From an uncultured Burkholderiales bacterium (GTDB lineage: Bacteria; Pseudomonadota; Gammaproteobacteria; Burkholderiales; Burkholderiaceae_C): DNA of 64,000 bases. Positions 7,892 through 16,694 of this stretch are shown piece by piece. The stretch covers positions 1 through 64,000 of the forward strand of contig CAIJQQ010000056.1 of the NCBI GenBank assembly GCA_903822825.1, written 5' to 3'. Below the pieces are notes generated by a model. It had not been told where the DNA came from. It saw only the letters and a list, made by a program, of their open reading frames with translations, and did not search any database. Positions within the stretch are counted from its first letter, which is position 1. Each line of letters begins with the position of its first letter. The translations under genes were made by a program, and so were the position numbers.

Positions 7892-9120
7892 CACAGGGCC
7901 TGCCATTGATGGGGGATAGAAAACACACCTTGTTCCAGATGGGGCTGGGACACCTGGACACTGGCAAAGTGCTCCACCGCTTCGTAGACGTGAACAGCAC
8001 GCTCACACATCAAGTACGCCGCCAATGTGTAGCGCCCTTTGAGCAAAGGAAGTTTGGCAAAGGTCAGGCGCACCCGACCTGCACCCGCGGCATCGCGTGT
8101 GAGTGCAACACCGTCGATCCAGGTGCCTGTGCTGCACAGGACGCGGCCGTCGGCGCCATACACCATGAGGGCCATGTTGGGCATCGGCAACTGGGGGTCG
8201 GATGCGAATTCGAAATCAACCGACAACTCGCTCGCACCACTTCGGGCGATCAGCGCGGTTCCCTCGACGCCATCACAACTGGCACGCAAACGGGTCAAGC
8301 GGGCTTGCCCAGTGGCGACGGGAGCGGGAATCGCTTGGTCAGCGCCTTCGCTGGCTGTGGGGGCGGGAGGTGTTGCGCTTTGCGTCAGCCAGTCGTTGTA
8401 CTGGGAAATGACATCGGCTGAGGGGCCTTGCGCCATGACTTGCCCTCGGTGCAGCCAAATGCAACGGTCACAGATGGCTTCGACCTGAAACAAGGAATGC
8501 GAGCAAAAGAGCAGCGTGACGCCTTGCTGCTTGAGCTGCATGATGCGGTCAAACGATTTGCGTGCAAACACCCCGTCGCCCACCGCCAACGCTTCATCGA
8601 TGATCAGGATGTCGGGCTTGACCGAGGTGGCAATCGAGAATGCGAGCCTGACGTACATGCCGCTGGAATAGGTCCGCACTGGCTGGTCAATGAACTCGCC
8701 GATGTCTGCGAAGTCAATGATTTCCTGCATGTGTGCTTCGATTTGCTGCTGCTGTAGTCCATACATGGCTGCACTGAAGAGGATGTTTTCTCTTCCGGTG
8801 AAGTCGGGGTTGAAACCCGCTCCCAACTCCAGCAGCGCTGCCACACGGCCATTGACCGCCAATTGACCATGGCTGGGGCTGAGCGTGCCGCAAAGCAATT
8901 GGAGCAGCGTGGATTTGCCTGCGCCGTTTTGTCCAATCAAGCCGATGGTTTCGCCCGGCTCGACGGTGAGGTCCACAGAGGCGAGTGCATCGAAATACTG
9001 AATGCCTTCGTCGCTGCCGCCCAGCAAATGCCACAGCCTGCGATAGGGAGAGGCTCCCAAGGCATACCGCTTGCCCAGCCCTTGGGCCTGGATCACGCCT
9101 CGGCTAGATTCAAAGGACAT
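7891..9120 (-). CDS. wzt: polysaccharide ABC exporter ATP-binding protein (Wzt type)
   Basis: The 409 residues comprise an ABC ATPase domain (about 8-245) and a C-terminal beta-sandwich (about 275-409). Walker A is GQNGAGKST (63-71), the signature is the variant TYSSGMYVRLAFS (about 151-163), as in O-antigen exporters, and Walker B is ILIIDE (about 171-176). The C-terminal extension is the size of the Wzt carbohydrate-binding domain that recognises the glycan terminus before export. GGAGG lies 8 bases before the ATG at 9120, which decides this start over an ATG 36 bases upstream. The gene overlaps the Wzm stop by 11 bases. Confidence 0.9.
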   Translation of the reverse strand: MSFESSRGVIQAQGLGKRYALGASPYRRLWHLLGGSDEGIQYFDALASVDLTVEPGETIGLIGQNGAGKSTLLQLLCGTLSPSHGQLAVNGRVAALLELGAGFNPDFTGRENILFSAAMYGLQQQQIEAHMQEIIDFADIGEFIDQPVRTYSSGMYVRLAFSIATSVKPDILIIDEALAVGDGVFARKSFDRIMQLKQQGVTLLFCSHSLFQVEAICDRCIWLHRGQVMAQGPSADVISQYNDWLTQSATPPAPTASEGADQAIPAPVATGQARLTRLRASCDGVEGTALIARSGASELSVDFEFASDPQLPMPNMALMVYGADGRVLCSTGTWIDGVALTRDAAGAGRVRLTFAKLPLLKGRYTLAAYLMCERAVHVYEAVEHFASVQVSQPHLEQGVFSIPHQWQAL

Positions 9121-9934
9121 CGGCAAAGCCTCCGCGGACGCGTTTGAAAAATGCATAGGCCACCCAGGCCAGCAGCATGCTGCCCATCATGGACTGCGCC
9201 CAGAGCATGGGCGAGGGGTAGGCGCCAGTGAACACCAGCGCTCGGACCTGCTCGATGAAAACGGTCAGGGGATTCCACCCGAGCAAGGACTGCACCATGG
9301 GGGGAAGTGATGAAACCGGATAAAACACAGGACTCAAAAACTGCAAAAGGCCCAAACCGAGCGCCACGAATTGAGGCAAGTCGCGCACAAAAACCCCCAA
9401 CGAGGCAAGCAACAAACTGCCCCCCCAAAGCAAGATGCCCAAGGGGAGCAACAACAGCGGCAAGAAGGCCCATTGCCAATGCGGCGAGATGCCCCAGACC
9501 AGCGCGACCACCAAGAGCAAAAGCATCGACATGCCAGCGTGAAACAGCGCGTTGAGGACTGGCGCCCAAGGCAGCAAGGCCAAGGGGAACACCACTTTTT
9601 TAACCAGATGTGGCTGCTCAATGATGAGGCGTGGGGCTCGCCCCCAGCATTCGGCTGCGGCCTGGAAGATCAACAAGCCAGCAAACAGATGCAAAGCGAA
9701 ATCGACGGGGCCCTCCTGGGCTCCGGGCCAGCGAACTTTGAAAATGTATTTGAAAGCCAGCGTGTAGACCCCCAACATGAGCAAAGGTGAGACGAAAGCC
9801 CACAGCCAGCCCAGCTGAGTGCCGCGGTAACGGACTTGGATGTCACGGCGGGCCAGTTGAAAGACCAGCCAAGCGTGGTGCTGGACATCTCGACGAATAT
9901 CACGAAAGTTGTCCAATTGCATGATTGATGGCAT
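9110..9934 (-). CDS. wzm: polysaccharide ABC exporter permease (Wzm type)
   Basis: The 274-residue product has about six membrane helices and the ABC-2 export signature: LARRDIQVRYRGTQLGWLWAF at the N terminus, HLVKKVVFPLALLP in the middle and PVFYPVSSLPP before the last helices. With the Wzt ATPase that follows, it should move a lipid-linked surface glycan across the inner membrane. The start is uncertain: ATGs at 9934 and 9922 are both possible and neither has a clear Shine-Dalgarno. Only 22 bases separate 9934 from the divergent glycosyltransferase start, so their promoters must overlap. Confidence 0.87.
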   Translation of the reverse strand: MPSIMQLDNFRDIRRDVQHHAWLVFQLARRDIQVRYRGTQLGWLWAFVSPLLMLGVYTLAFKYIFKVRWPGAQEGPVDFALHLFAGLLIFQAAAECWGRAPRLIIEQPHLVKKVVFPLALLPWAPVLNALFHAGMSMLLLLVVALVWGISPHWQWAFLPLLLLPLGILLWGGSLLLASLGVFVRDLPQFVALGLGLLQFLSPVFYPVSSLPPMVQSLLGWNPLTVFIEQVRALVFTGAYPSPMLWAQSMMGSMLLAWVAYAFFKRVRGGFADVL

Positions 9935-9956
9935 GCCCAAATTGTATGATGCGCAG

Positions 9957-12800
9957 ATGCCTACTCCGCTCGTTTCCGTACTTATCAGAAGCATTGCCAG
10001 AGAGATCCTTCAGGAAACGTTGGCCTCCATTGCTGAGCAAGACTATCCCGCCATCGAGGTTTTGGTGGTGGCCGCAGTTCCCGAACACCCCCCTGTTGCC
10101 GCCCCCGATGGGGCTTTGATCGTCCAACTGGTCACGACCGAGAAGCCTTTACCGCGCTCTCAGGCAGCCAACAAGGCGCTTGAAATGGCGCAAGGCGAAT
10201 ATGTTCTGATCGTGGACGATGACGATTGGATTGCGCCTAAGCACATCAGTACATTGGTCAAGGCCCTGCAAGAAGCCCCTGCGTATGCTGTCGCTTACAG
10301 CAAAACCCAAACTGTCAATGCGTCAGGAGAGTCGGCCAACAAGCCCGTGATGGGCTTGCCATACGACCCTATGCGTTTGTTGTCCGGAAACTGGATGCCT
10401 TTGCACAGTGTGCTTTTTTCAATCCGCTTGCGTGATCTGGGCTGCCGTTTTGACGAGCAGCTGGACCTGTACGAAGACTGGGATTTTTGGCTTCAGGCGG
10501 CTGAACACACTTCGTTTTTGTTTGTGCCAGTGACCACTGCGTTTTATCGCACACACGAAAGCTCGGGTGTGCATCAACATGCGGCTTTTTATGGCGCGCC
10601 ATCTCAAATCATTTACGACAAATGGCGAGCCCGTTGGACAGCCTCGCAAATGGGTCAAGTGATGGAGCGCAACTGGCAGCATGGCGATTTGAGCCAGATG
10701 CTCAAGACCACTCAGACGGAAGTCGAGCAACTGCATGTGTCCCTGAATTTGCTTTCCGCACAAAGGGATCAGTTGGCGACACAACGGGATCAAATTTCTG
10801 CCCATCGAAGCCAGTTGTCCCAAGAACTGGACGACCTCAAAAACACGACCATACCCGTGGTGCAACATGAACACGAATTGAACCGGTTGTTGAACAGCAG
10901 GAGTTGGCGAATCACTGCGCCCATGCGACAGACTGCGCAAACGATTCGAAGAGTGCGTGAGCATTCTCACACTTGGCTAAGGCTCTTGCGCAAAGCCGCA
11001 TCGTCCATCACGCGCGTGCCCCAACTGTGGCGCCAGCATGGATGGCGCGGACTGCGCTCGCGTGTGCAAAGAGAATTGAATCAAGGCTCAGCTTATCTGG
11101 ACTGGATACGCGCCAACGAGCCGGGCATCGAACGTTTTTCGGATTTGGCAAAGCAAGTGCCAACCTGGCAGCACAAGCCCCTGGTTTCAGTGCTGATGCC
11201 CACCTACAACTCGCCATTGAATTACCTCAAAGAAGCCGTGGAGAGTGTGCAAGCGCAGGTCTACCCGCATTGGGAACTGTGCATTGCCGATGATGCGTCG
11301 ACTCAGCCGGAGGTTCAGGCTTACCTGAAACAGCTGGCATCAGAGGACAGGCGCGTTGTGTTGAGCCTGCGCGACAAGAACGGGCACATTTCGCAGAGCA
11401 GCAACACCGCATTGAACAGCGCGCGGGGCGATTGGGTCGCCTTGCTGGACCACGATGACCGACTGCACCCTCTGGCTTTGTTTTGTGTTGTGGGGGCGTT
11501 GCAAGATCATGCGGATGCAACGATCATTTACAGCGATGAAGACAAGATCGACGCCGCAGGGCGTCGGTTTGATCCATATTTCAAGGGCGATTACAACCGG
11601 GAACTGATGTGGGCGCAAAACATGATCAGTCACCTGGGGTGCTACAAGAAGAGTGCGCTCACCGAAATTGGGGGCTTCAGAAAGGGTTTCGAAGGCTCTC
11701 AGGACTATGACCTGGCTTTGCGTGTGATCGCAAAATGCCAGCCCGAGCAGATCATCCATGTTCCGCGTGTCCTCTACCATTGGCGTGCAATCATCGGAAG
11801 TACGGCACTGTCTCCAGACCAAAAGCCTTATGCCGATTCGGCCAGTCGCCGGGCACTGACTGAGCACTTGGCCAACATTGGCTTGGCTGCCGATGTGTCG
11901 CCAGCGGCTGAAATCCCGAACATGAACAGGGTTCGCCCCAAGCTGCCAGAGCCCCTGCCCTTGGTCAGCATTCTGATCCCGACGCGTGATCGCATCGAGT
12001 TGCTGCAAAAGTGCATTGAATCGATCCAACAACGAAGCACCTACCCGAGCATTGAAATCATCGTCATTGACAACGGCAGCATCGAGCACGCCAGCCTGGC
12101 TTATTTCGAAGCGTTGCAAAAGCAAGGCATCCACATCATCCATGACTTGAGGCCATTCAACTTTTCAGCACTGAACAACCTCGCGGCCCAACATGCCCAT
12201 GGGGAATTTTTATGCCTGATGAACAACGACATCGAGGTCGTCACGCCCGATTGGCTTGAAGAGATGCTGTCTTTTGCTGCGCTGCCAGGCGCCGGGGCCG
12301 TTGGGGCCAGACTCTGGTACCCCGATGGGCAGGGCCTTCAACACGGAGGCGTTGTCATTGGTCTGGGGGGGGTCGCAGGTCACGCGCATGTGGGCTTGCC
12401 CCAAGGACAAGTCGGCTACTTTGGGCGCATGGCATTGCACCATCGTCTGCTGGCCGTGACGGCGGCTTGTCTGGTCATCCGAAAATCAAACTATCTCGCT
12501 GTTGGTGGTATGGATGAGGAAATTGCAGTTGCTTTCAATGATGTTGATTTTTGTCTTCGACTGCACCAAGCAGGAATGGCGTGTGTCTACACGCCATATG
12601 CCGAATTGATTCACCATGAATCCGCGAGCCGGGGCAATGATTTGTCGGACGCGCAGCGGGATCGTTTCATGTCAGAGGAACAATTCATGCACAACCGGTG
12701 GGGAAGTGCGCTGAACAACGACCCCTTCTTTTCACCCAACTTGTCTTTGCAACACTCCGACTTCAAGCTGGCAGAAAAATCCCGCATCAATGCGCTTTGA
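9957..12800 (+). CDS. multidomain family 2 glycosyltransferase with three GT2 modules
   Basis: The 947-residue protein holds three GT2 domains. GT-A1 (about 1-235) has VLIVDDDDW; GT-A2 (about 405-640) starts PLVSVLMPTYNSP and has VALLDHDDRLHP; GT-A3 (about 665-930) starts PLVSILIPTRDR and has LCLMNNDIEVV. Between the first two lies a coiled coil (about 245-310, repeated SAQRDQLATQRDQISAHRSQ) followed by LLNSRSWRITAPMR, a linker motif common in large O-antigen glycosyltransferases. Such proteins usually add several sugars in sequence. The start at MPTPLVSV places the first strand directly at the N terminus; upstream in-frame ATGs (9921, 9933) overlap the divergent Wzm gene. Its stop directly abuts that of the next, convergent gene. 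Confidence 0.87.
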   Translation: MPTPLVSVLIRSIAREILQETLASIAEQDYPAIEVLVVAAVPEHPPVAAPDGALIVQLVTTEKPLPRSQAANKALEMAQGEYVLIVDDDDWIAPKHISTLVKALQEAPAYAVAYSKTQTVNASGESANKPVMGLPYDPMRLLSGNWMPLHSVLFSIRLRDLGCRFDEQLDLYEDWDFWLQAAEHTSFLFVPVTTAFYRTHESSGVHQHAAFYGAPSQIIYDKWRARWTASQMGQVMERNWQHGDLSQMLKTTQTEVEQLHVSLNLLSAQRDQLATQRDQISAHRSQLSQELDDLKNTTIPVVQHEHELNRLLNSRSWRITAPMRQTAQTIRRVREHSHTWLRLLRKAASSITRVPQLWRQHGWRGLRSRVQRELNQGSAYLDWIRANEPGIERFSDLAKQVPTWQHKPLVSVLMPTYNSPLNYLKEAVESVQAQVYPHWELCIADDASTQPEVQAYLKQLASEDRRVVLSLRDKNGHISQSSNTALNSARGDWVALLDHDDRLHPLALFCVVGALQDHADATIIYSDEDKIDAAGRRFDPYFKGDYNRELMWAQNMISHLGCYKKSALTEIGGFRKGFEGSQDYDLALRVIAKCQPEQIIHVPRVLYHWRAIIGSTALSPDQKPYADSASRRALTEHLANIGLAADVSPAAEIPNMNRVRPKLPEPLPLVSILIPTRDRIELLQKCIESIQQRSTYPSIEIIVIDNGSIEHASLAYFEALQKQGIHIIHDLRPFNFSALNNLAAQHAHGEFLCLMNNDIEVVTPDWLEEMLSFAALPGAGAVGARLWYPDGQGLQHGGVVIGLGGVAGHAHVGLPQGQVGYFGRMALHHRLLAVTAACLVIRKSNYLAVGGMDEEIAVAFNDVDFCLRLHQAGMACVYTPYAELIHHESASRGNDLSDAQRDRFMSEEQFMHNRWGSALNNDPFFSPNLSLQHSDFKLAEKSRINAL

Positions 12801-14276
12801 TCAATACGCCCCGTGCCGGTCAATGACAACGCGTACAGTCTTGAACAAAATGATCAGGTCGTACCAGAGTGACCAATTTTTGACGTACCAAACGTCCAGG
12901 TAAACCCGTTTGTCATAGTCCAGTTGGGAGCGACCGCTGATTTGCCAGAGGCCCGTCATGCCCGGCCTGACCATCAGGTAATAGTCGACATCTGCGCCAA
13001 ACCGCCGCAACTCAGCACGCACAACTGGACGGGGTCCGACCAAGCTCATCTCACCACGGATCACATTGATCAACTGTGGAAGCTCATCCAAACTGGTCGC
13101 TCGCAAAAACCGCCCTATGCGATTGACACGGGGATCGTATTTTAATTTGCGCTCGTTTTCCCACTGGCTGCGCAACTCTGGCCTTTGGTGTAACAAATGC
13201 TCCAATCGCTTCTCAGCGTCCACAACCATGGTCCGGAATTTGTAGCAGTGAAAAACTTTTCCTCGCTTGCCCACTCGGGAATGCGCGAAAAGTGCAGATC
13301 CGCCGTCGCGCCGAATCAGCAAACCAACCACCAGCATCAACGGACTCAGCAAAATCAGCAGAACCAACGCACTCAGTGTGTCAAAAATGCGTTTTGTCAG
13401 GCGTGCAGGCCAACGCCTCAAGTTGTTGCGCATGCGCAGCATGGCCACTTCGTGTGAAAAGAAGTGAGACATGTCTGTGCCATGCAAGGGCACGCCTCGC
13501 ATGGCAGGGATCACGCTGATGTCGGTAGCGCCCCACTGGGCAAGCACCCTCAACCAGTATTCGCGTTGATCTGCTTGGGCATGCTCCAGCGCGATGACCC
13601 ATTGGATGCCTGGCAGCTGCGCGACCTTTTGTATTTGGGCATCAAGAAATCGCGGCAATGTGTCGGCGACCTGGTCTGCGGGCATAGAGCCAGCGTCGAC
13701 AAATCCAAATACCTTCAACCCCAACTCTGACTGACTGTGCAAGGCCAATGCGGCATCGGATGCGTTGGCGCCCACACCAATGATGATGGTCGGTCGAACC
13801 CAGACATTCAGGCTTTTGAGCACGAGGCGGGTCAAACTTCGCATCACGACCAGCATGCTCAAAGTGGTCACCCATGCAATCACCCACCACAGCCTTGAAG
13901 CCTCCCATCTGTTCACGGCAATCAGCGACATGTCCAGCAGTGAAAGCACGCCCAGAAGTTTGATGAAGTCGCTCAGTTCATCCCAAAATGAGCGCCGGTC
14001 GCTGTAATGCTGGAATCGCGTCAGGAGCACCACCAGCCCCAAGACCGAAATGACGGCCCAGGCCGCAAATCGCTGGGTGTGCTGGCCCCGCCACCAAACG
14101 CCCAAGTCCAAAGACAACATGGAGATCGTTATCCAGGTCGCCAAGCCAAAGGCCAAGGCAAACGCCAGCCCGTCCCCCAGCAGCAGCGCCAGCTTGGACA
14201 GACGCACCTGCGTTAGCGTCAAAGGCGAGACCTGCAATGGTTGCAGGCGGTCCAGGAGGCGTTCGGGTGCGTTCAA
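12801..14276 (-). CDS. wbaP: WbaP-like undecaprenyl-phosphate sugar phosphotransferase
   Basis: The 491-residue polyisoprenyl-phosphate hexose-1-phosphate transferase has four N-terminal membrane helices (about 30-160), a Rossmann-like CoA-binding-type domain (TIIIGVGANASDA) and another membrane helix. The C-terminal bacterial sugar transferase domain carries KFRTMVVDAEKR, SLDELPQLINVIRGEMSLVG, PRPVV and MTGLWQISGRS. It starts glycan assembly by placing sugar-1-phosphate on undecaprenyl phosphate; galactose is the usual WbaP substrate but cannot be confirmed. I chose TTG at 14276 because it overlaps the upstream stop (TTGA) and has AAGGGG eight bases before it. The only in-frame ATG is 105 bases upstream, inside the previous gene. 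Confidence 0.85.
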   Translation of the reverse strand: MNAPERLLDRLQPLQVSPLTLTQVRLSKLALLLGDGLAFALAFGLATWITISMLSLDLGVWWRGQHTQRFAAWAVISVLGLVVLLTRFQHYSDRRSFWDELSDFIKLLGVLSLLDMSLIAVNRWEASRLWWVIAWVTTLSMLVVMRSLTRLVLKSLNVWVRPTIIIGVGANASDAALALHSQSELGLKVFGFVDAGSMPADQVADTLPRFLDAQIQKVAQLPGIQWVIALEHAQADQREYWLRVLAQWGATDISVIPAMRGVPLHGTDMSHFFSHEVAMLRMRNNLRRWPARLTKRIFDTLSALVLLILLSPLMLVVGLLIRRDGGSALFAHSRVGKRGKVFHCYKFRTMVVDAEKRLEHLLHQRPELRSQWENERKLKYDPRVNRIGRFLRATSLDELPQLINVIRGEMSLVGPRPVVRAELRRFGADVDYYLMVRPGMTGLWQISGRSQLDYDKRVYLDVWYVKNWSLWYDLIILFKTVRVVIDRHGAY

Positions 14277-15235
14277 GCCCAGTACCCCTTGTGCATGGAC
14301 AGGCCAATGACCATGCGCTGCGGCAGGGCCGCATGGGCCAAGCCAAGACGGTAACCCAGGGCCTTGAGCGCCGTGCGGCAAACCGCCTCAGGCAGTTGCC
14401 AAGGTGCGTGCTTCAACAAATAAGCCATTTCTGAGCGCAAAAATCGGATTCCTTCGCTGCCCGCGCCGCCAAAGTCTTGCGTGAGCCAGTGGTGCTGTGC
14501 ATGAAAAACGCCCGTGTCGAAGTAGCGTCTGAACTCAGCCAGCAGTGCATAGTTGTGGGAATGATAAACCGTGGCCAGCGCTTGGTATGCGATGGTGTGA
14601 CCCCCCTTGAGCAAGCGGGCGGCCAGGTGCATGTCTTCACCCAGGATGACGTTGGTCGGAAAGCCGCCGGCCTCTCGCAAAGCACTGACCCGATAGGCGG
14701 CAAACGAGTTGGACAAGAAACAGGTCTTGATGCCGAACGCAGGCGCATCGCCCAAGCACCGGGTGTGGCTGGTGGCAGGATAGTTGAACAAGCGCGCATG
14801 CGCAGCCACGTGCGTGGCGTTGGCGTGCGGCAGTTGCCGGCCAAAGGCCGCGGCGACCGTAGGGTCGTCAAAAGCGGCAAGCAGTTGTTGCAGCGCTGTG
14901 GGCTCGGCCAGCACCGCGTCTTGCGTGAGCAAGACCACCAAGTCGGCATCTGCCGCGAATTGGTCAATGGCCCGCTGGCGGGTGGTGCCGTGGTTGAAGT
15001 CGGCGCGGGCAATGCGTTGCACTGTGTGGCCGGCGGCCTGTGCAGCCTCGGGCGCGCCATCGGTCGACTCCGAGTCGATCACGATGCAACGGTCTGGCTG
15101 CAGTGTCTGGGTTTTGAGGGCTTGCAAGAAAACCTGCCAAAGCGGGCCAGGGTTGCAGGTGGGCACCAACAGCACGACCCGCCGGGCACTGGACTCAGAC
15201 AGGTGGGTGAGGGGGGTGTCGGGCTCGTTTGGCAA
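14273..15235 (-). CDS. family 2 glycosyltransferase (rhamnosyltransferase-like)
   Basis: The 320-residue GT2 enzyme begins ARRVVLLVPTCNPGPLW and has CIVIDSESTDG, the LVVLLTQDAVLAEP metal/nucleotide block and ILGEDMHLAARLLKGGHTI, where the D of GED is the probable catalytic base region. These blocks match RfbN/rhamnosyltransferase-like GT2 proteins. The start is TTG at 15235, with GGGGA six bases before it; residues further upstream do not look like protein. It is the first gene of a two-gene operon with the WbaP-like transferase. A TATATT -10-like box lies upstream near 15320. Confidence 0.8.
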   Translation of the reverse strand: MPNEPDTPLTHLSESSARRVVLLVPTCNPGPLWQVFLQALKTQTLQPDRCIVIDSESTDGAPEAAQAAGHTVQRIARADFNHGTTRQRAIDQFAADADLVVLLTQDAVLAEPTALQQLLAAFDDPTVAAAFGRQLPHANATHVAAHARLFNYPATSHTRCLGDAPAFGIKTCFLSNSFAAYRVSALREAGGFPTNVILGEDMHLAARLLKGGHTIAYQALATVYHSHNYALLAEFRRYFDTGVFHAQHHWLTQDFGGAGSEGIRFLRSEMAYLLKHAPWQLPEAVCRTALKALGYRLGLAHAALPQRMVIGLSMHKGYWA

Positions 15236-15408
15236 TCGGTTTCCCCGCTTCGGGCAGATGCCGGGTATTTTGCCTCTTGAGGCTGACCGTCGGCTGTAAA
15301 AAATGCTTATGTTCAGAATATATAACGATTGTAGCGGCTTCTGTGCGCTGGTCCGCATGGGGCTGTTTATGATCAGACGATCTTGACTTTGACATGCGGG
15401 ACCACCGA

Positions 15409-16572
15409 ATGAACACAACGACCCCGCTGAATTGGGAAGAAAACGGCAAACCACGCTCGGCCGTTTGGCGCGCCGAAGGCTCGCCACCCCGACGCGTGGT
15501 GCTGGCCGATGACACGCTGACGGCCGACGCGGCTTACCGCTTGGCCTGCGAGGGCACCGGCCTGTTGTGGCGCGGCGACTTTCAAAATGCACGGCAACTG
15601 CTGCAGGCCATGATGCGGCGCTTGGACAAACCGCCCAAGCGCAAGAGCCGTGGCAAGAACCAAGCAGCCCCTGTGATCGATCCGGCCACCGCGTTCCATG
15701 CCCACCGCCAGGCCCAGGCCCAACGCGCCCGGGTGCTGAACATGCTGCTGATCGAAATGCAGGACGACTACAGCATTGGCTTGCGCCGAGCCCCCGATGT
15801 GAAGCAAGCGTGCAACGAAGCCTGGGGCCGCACCGACGGCAAGGCGGGCGTGACAACGCTGCGCAGCCTGCAAGGGCTGATTGGCGCCCACGAGTGGCGC
15901 AAAAAAGGCGTCGAAGTGAGCGCCTTGGGCCGCACGCACAACCACATCCACCCGCATTACGCCGTGTTCTCTCCGGTGCGCGGTGAGTATGTGGACCTGA
16001 TTGCACAAACGCCTTTGCCCGAAGCCTTGCAAACCACCCCGTTGGCTTTTGACATTGGCACCGGCACGGGCGTGCTGGCAGCAGTGTTGGCGCGGCGCGG
16101 TGTGGCAAAAGTGGTGGCGACCGATGTGTCGGACCGCGCCCTTTCGTGTGCCAAAGACAACCTGCAACGGCTGGAACTGACCGGTCAGGTCGAATTGCTC
16201 AAGACCGACGCGTTTCCGCCCGGACAAGCGGCCTTGGTGGTTTGCAACCCGCCTTGGCTGCCTGCACGGCCGTCGTCGATTCTTGAGCAAGCCGTCTATG
16301 ACGAAGGCAGCCAAATGCTCAAAGGCTATTTGGCTGGCCTGGCCAGCCACCTGTGCCCTGGTGGTGAGGGCTGGCTGATCCTGTCGGACCTGGCCGAGCA
16401 CTTGGGCTTGCGCGCACGGGACGAACTGCTCGGCTGGATCGAAGCTGCGGGGCTCAAGGTGCTGGGTCGCGTCGACACCCTGCCCCGCCACGCCAAAGCC
16501 CATGACATCAACGACCCGCTGCACACAGCGCGAGCTGCCGAAGTCACTTCGCTTTGGCGCTTGGGCGTGTGA
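15409..16572 (+). CDS. class I SAM-dependent methyltransferase with NPPW motif
   Basis: The 387-residue protein has an N-terminal helical domain (about 1-195) and a C-terminal Rossmann methyltransferase domain. Motif I is AFDIGTGTGVLAAVLARRG (about 209-227), the acidic loop is VVATDVSDRALSCAKDN, and motif IV is VVCNPPWLPARP (about 279-290). The NPPW/NPPY type acts on amino groups of glutamine, adenine or guanine, as in HemK/PrmC and RlmG-like enzymes, so RNA or protein methylation is likely; the target is unknown. An alternative ATG lies 15 bases upstream. It is transcribed divergently from the glycosyltransferase operon and convergently to uvrA, with a REP-like repeat in between. Confidence 0.8.
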   Translation: MNTTTPLNWEENGKPRSAVWRAEGSPPRRVVLADDTLTADAAYRLACEGTGLLWRGDFQNARQLLQAMMRRLDKPPKRKSRGKNQAAPVIDPATAFHAHRQAQAQRARVLNMLLIEMQDDYSIGLRRAPDVKQACNEAWGRTDGKAGVTTLRSLQGLIGAHEWRKKGVEVSALGRTHNHIHPHYAVFSPVRGEYVDLIAQTPLPEALQTTPLAFDIGTGTGVLAAVLARRGVAKVVATDVSDRALSCAKDNLQRLELTGQVELLKTDAFPPGQAALVVCNPPWLPARPSSILEQAVYDEGSQMLKGYLAGLASHLCPGGEGWLILSDLAEHLGLRARDELLGWIEAAGLKVLGRVDTLPRHAKAHDINDPLHTARAAEVTSLWRLGV

Positions 16573-16586
16573 TCGCCCCATGATTT

Positions 16587-16694
16587 GTAGAAGCCCCGCC
16601 CTCGGGGCGATGGCCTGTGTTGTGGGAGCCCCGCCCTCGGGGCGATGGCCTGCGGACCGCGAGCGCCCTTTCGCGGCGGGGGCGCCGCTCCTAC
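16587..16694. repeat. REP-like palindromic repeat, copy 1 (one and a half units)
   Basis: A half unit (GTAGAAGCCCCGCCCTCGGG...) is followed directly by a full unit starting at 16622 and ending GCGCCGCTCCTAC at 16694. The first hairpin has stem CCCCG/CGGGG around CCCT. It lies between two convergent genes, and its last four bases (CTAC, 16691-16694) supply the uvrA stop codon on the minus strand. Other copies are at 22672, 25369, 28399 and 45867. Confidence 0.85.

Noticed and set aside
9941-9950. ATTGTATGAT as overlapping -10 boxes for the divergent Wzm and glycosyltransferase genes
   Set aside because: TATGAT and, on the other strand, TACAAT are reasonable -10 boxes, but no -35 fits at 16-18 bases and either would give leaderless transcripts. 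Not strong enough to list.
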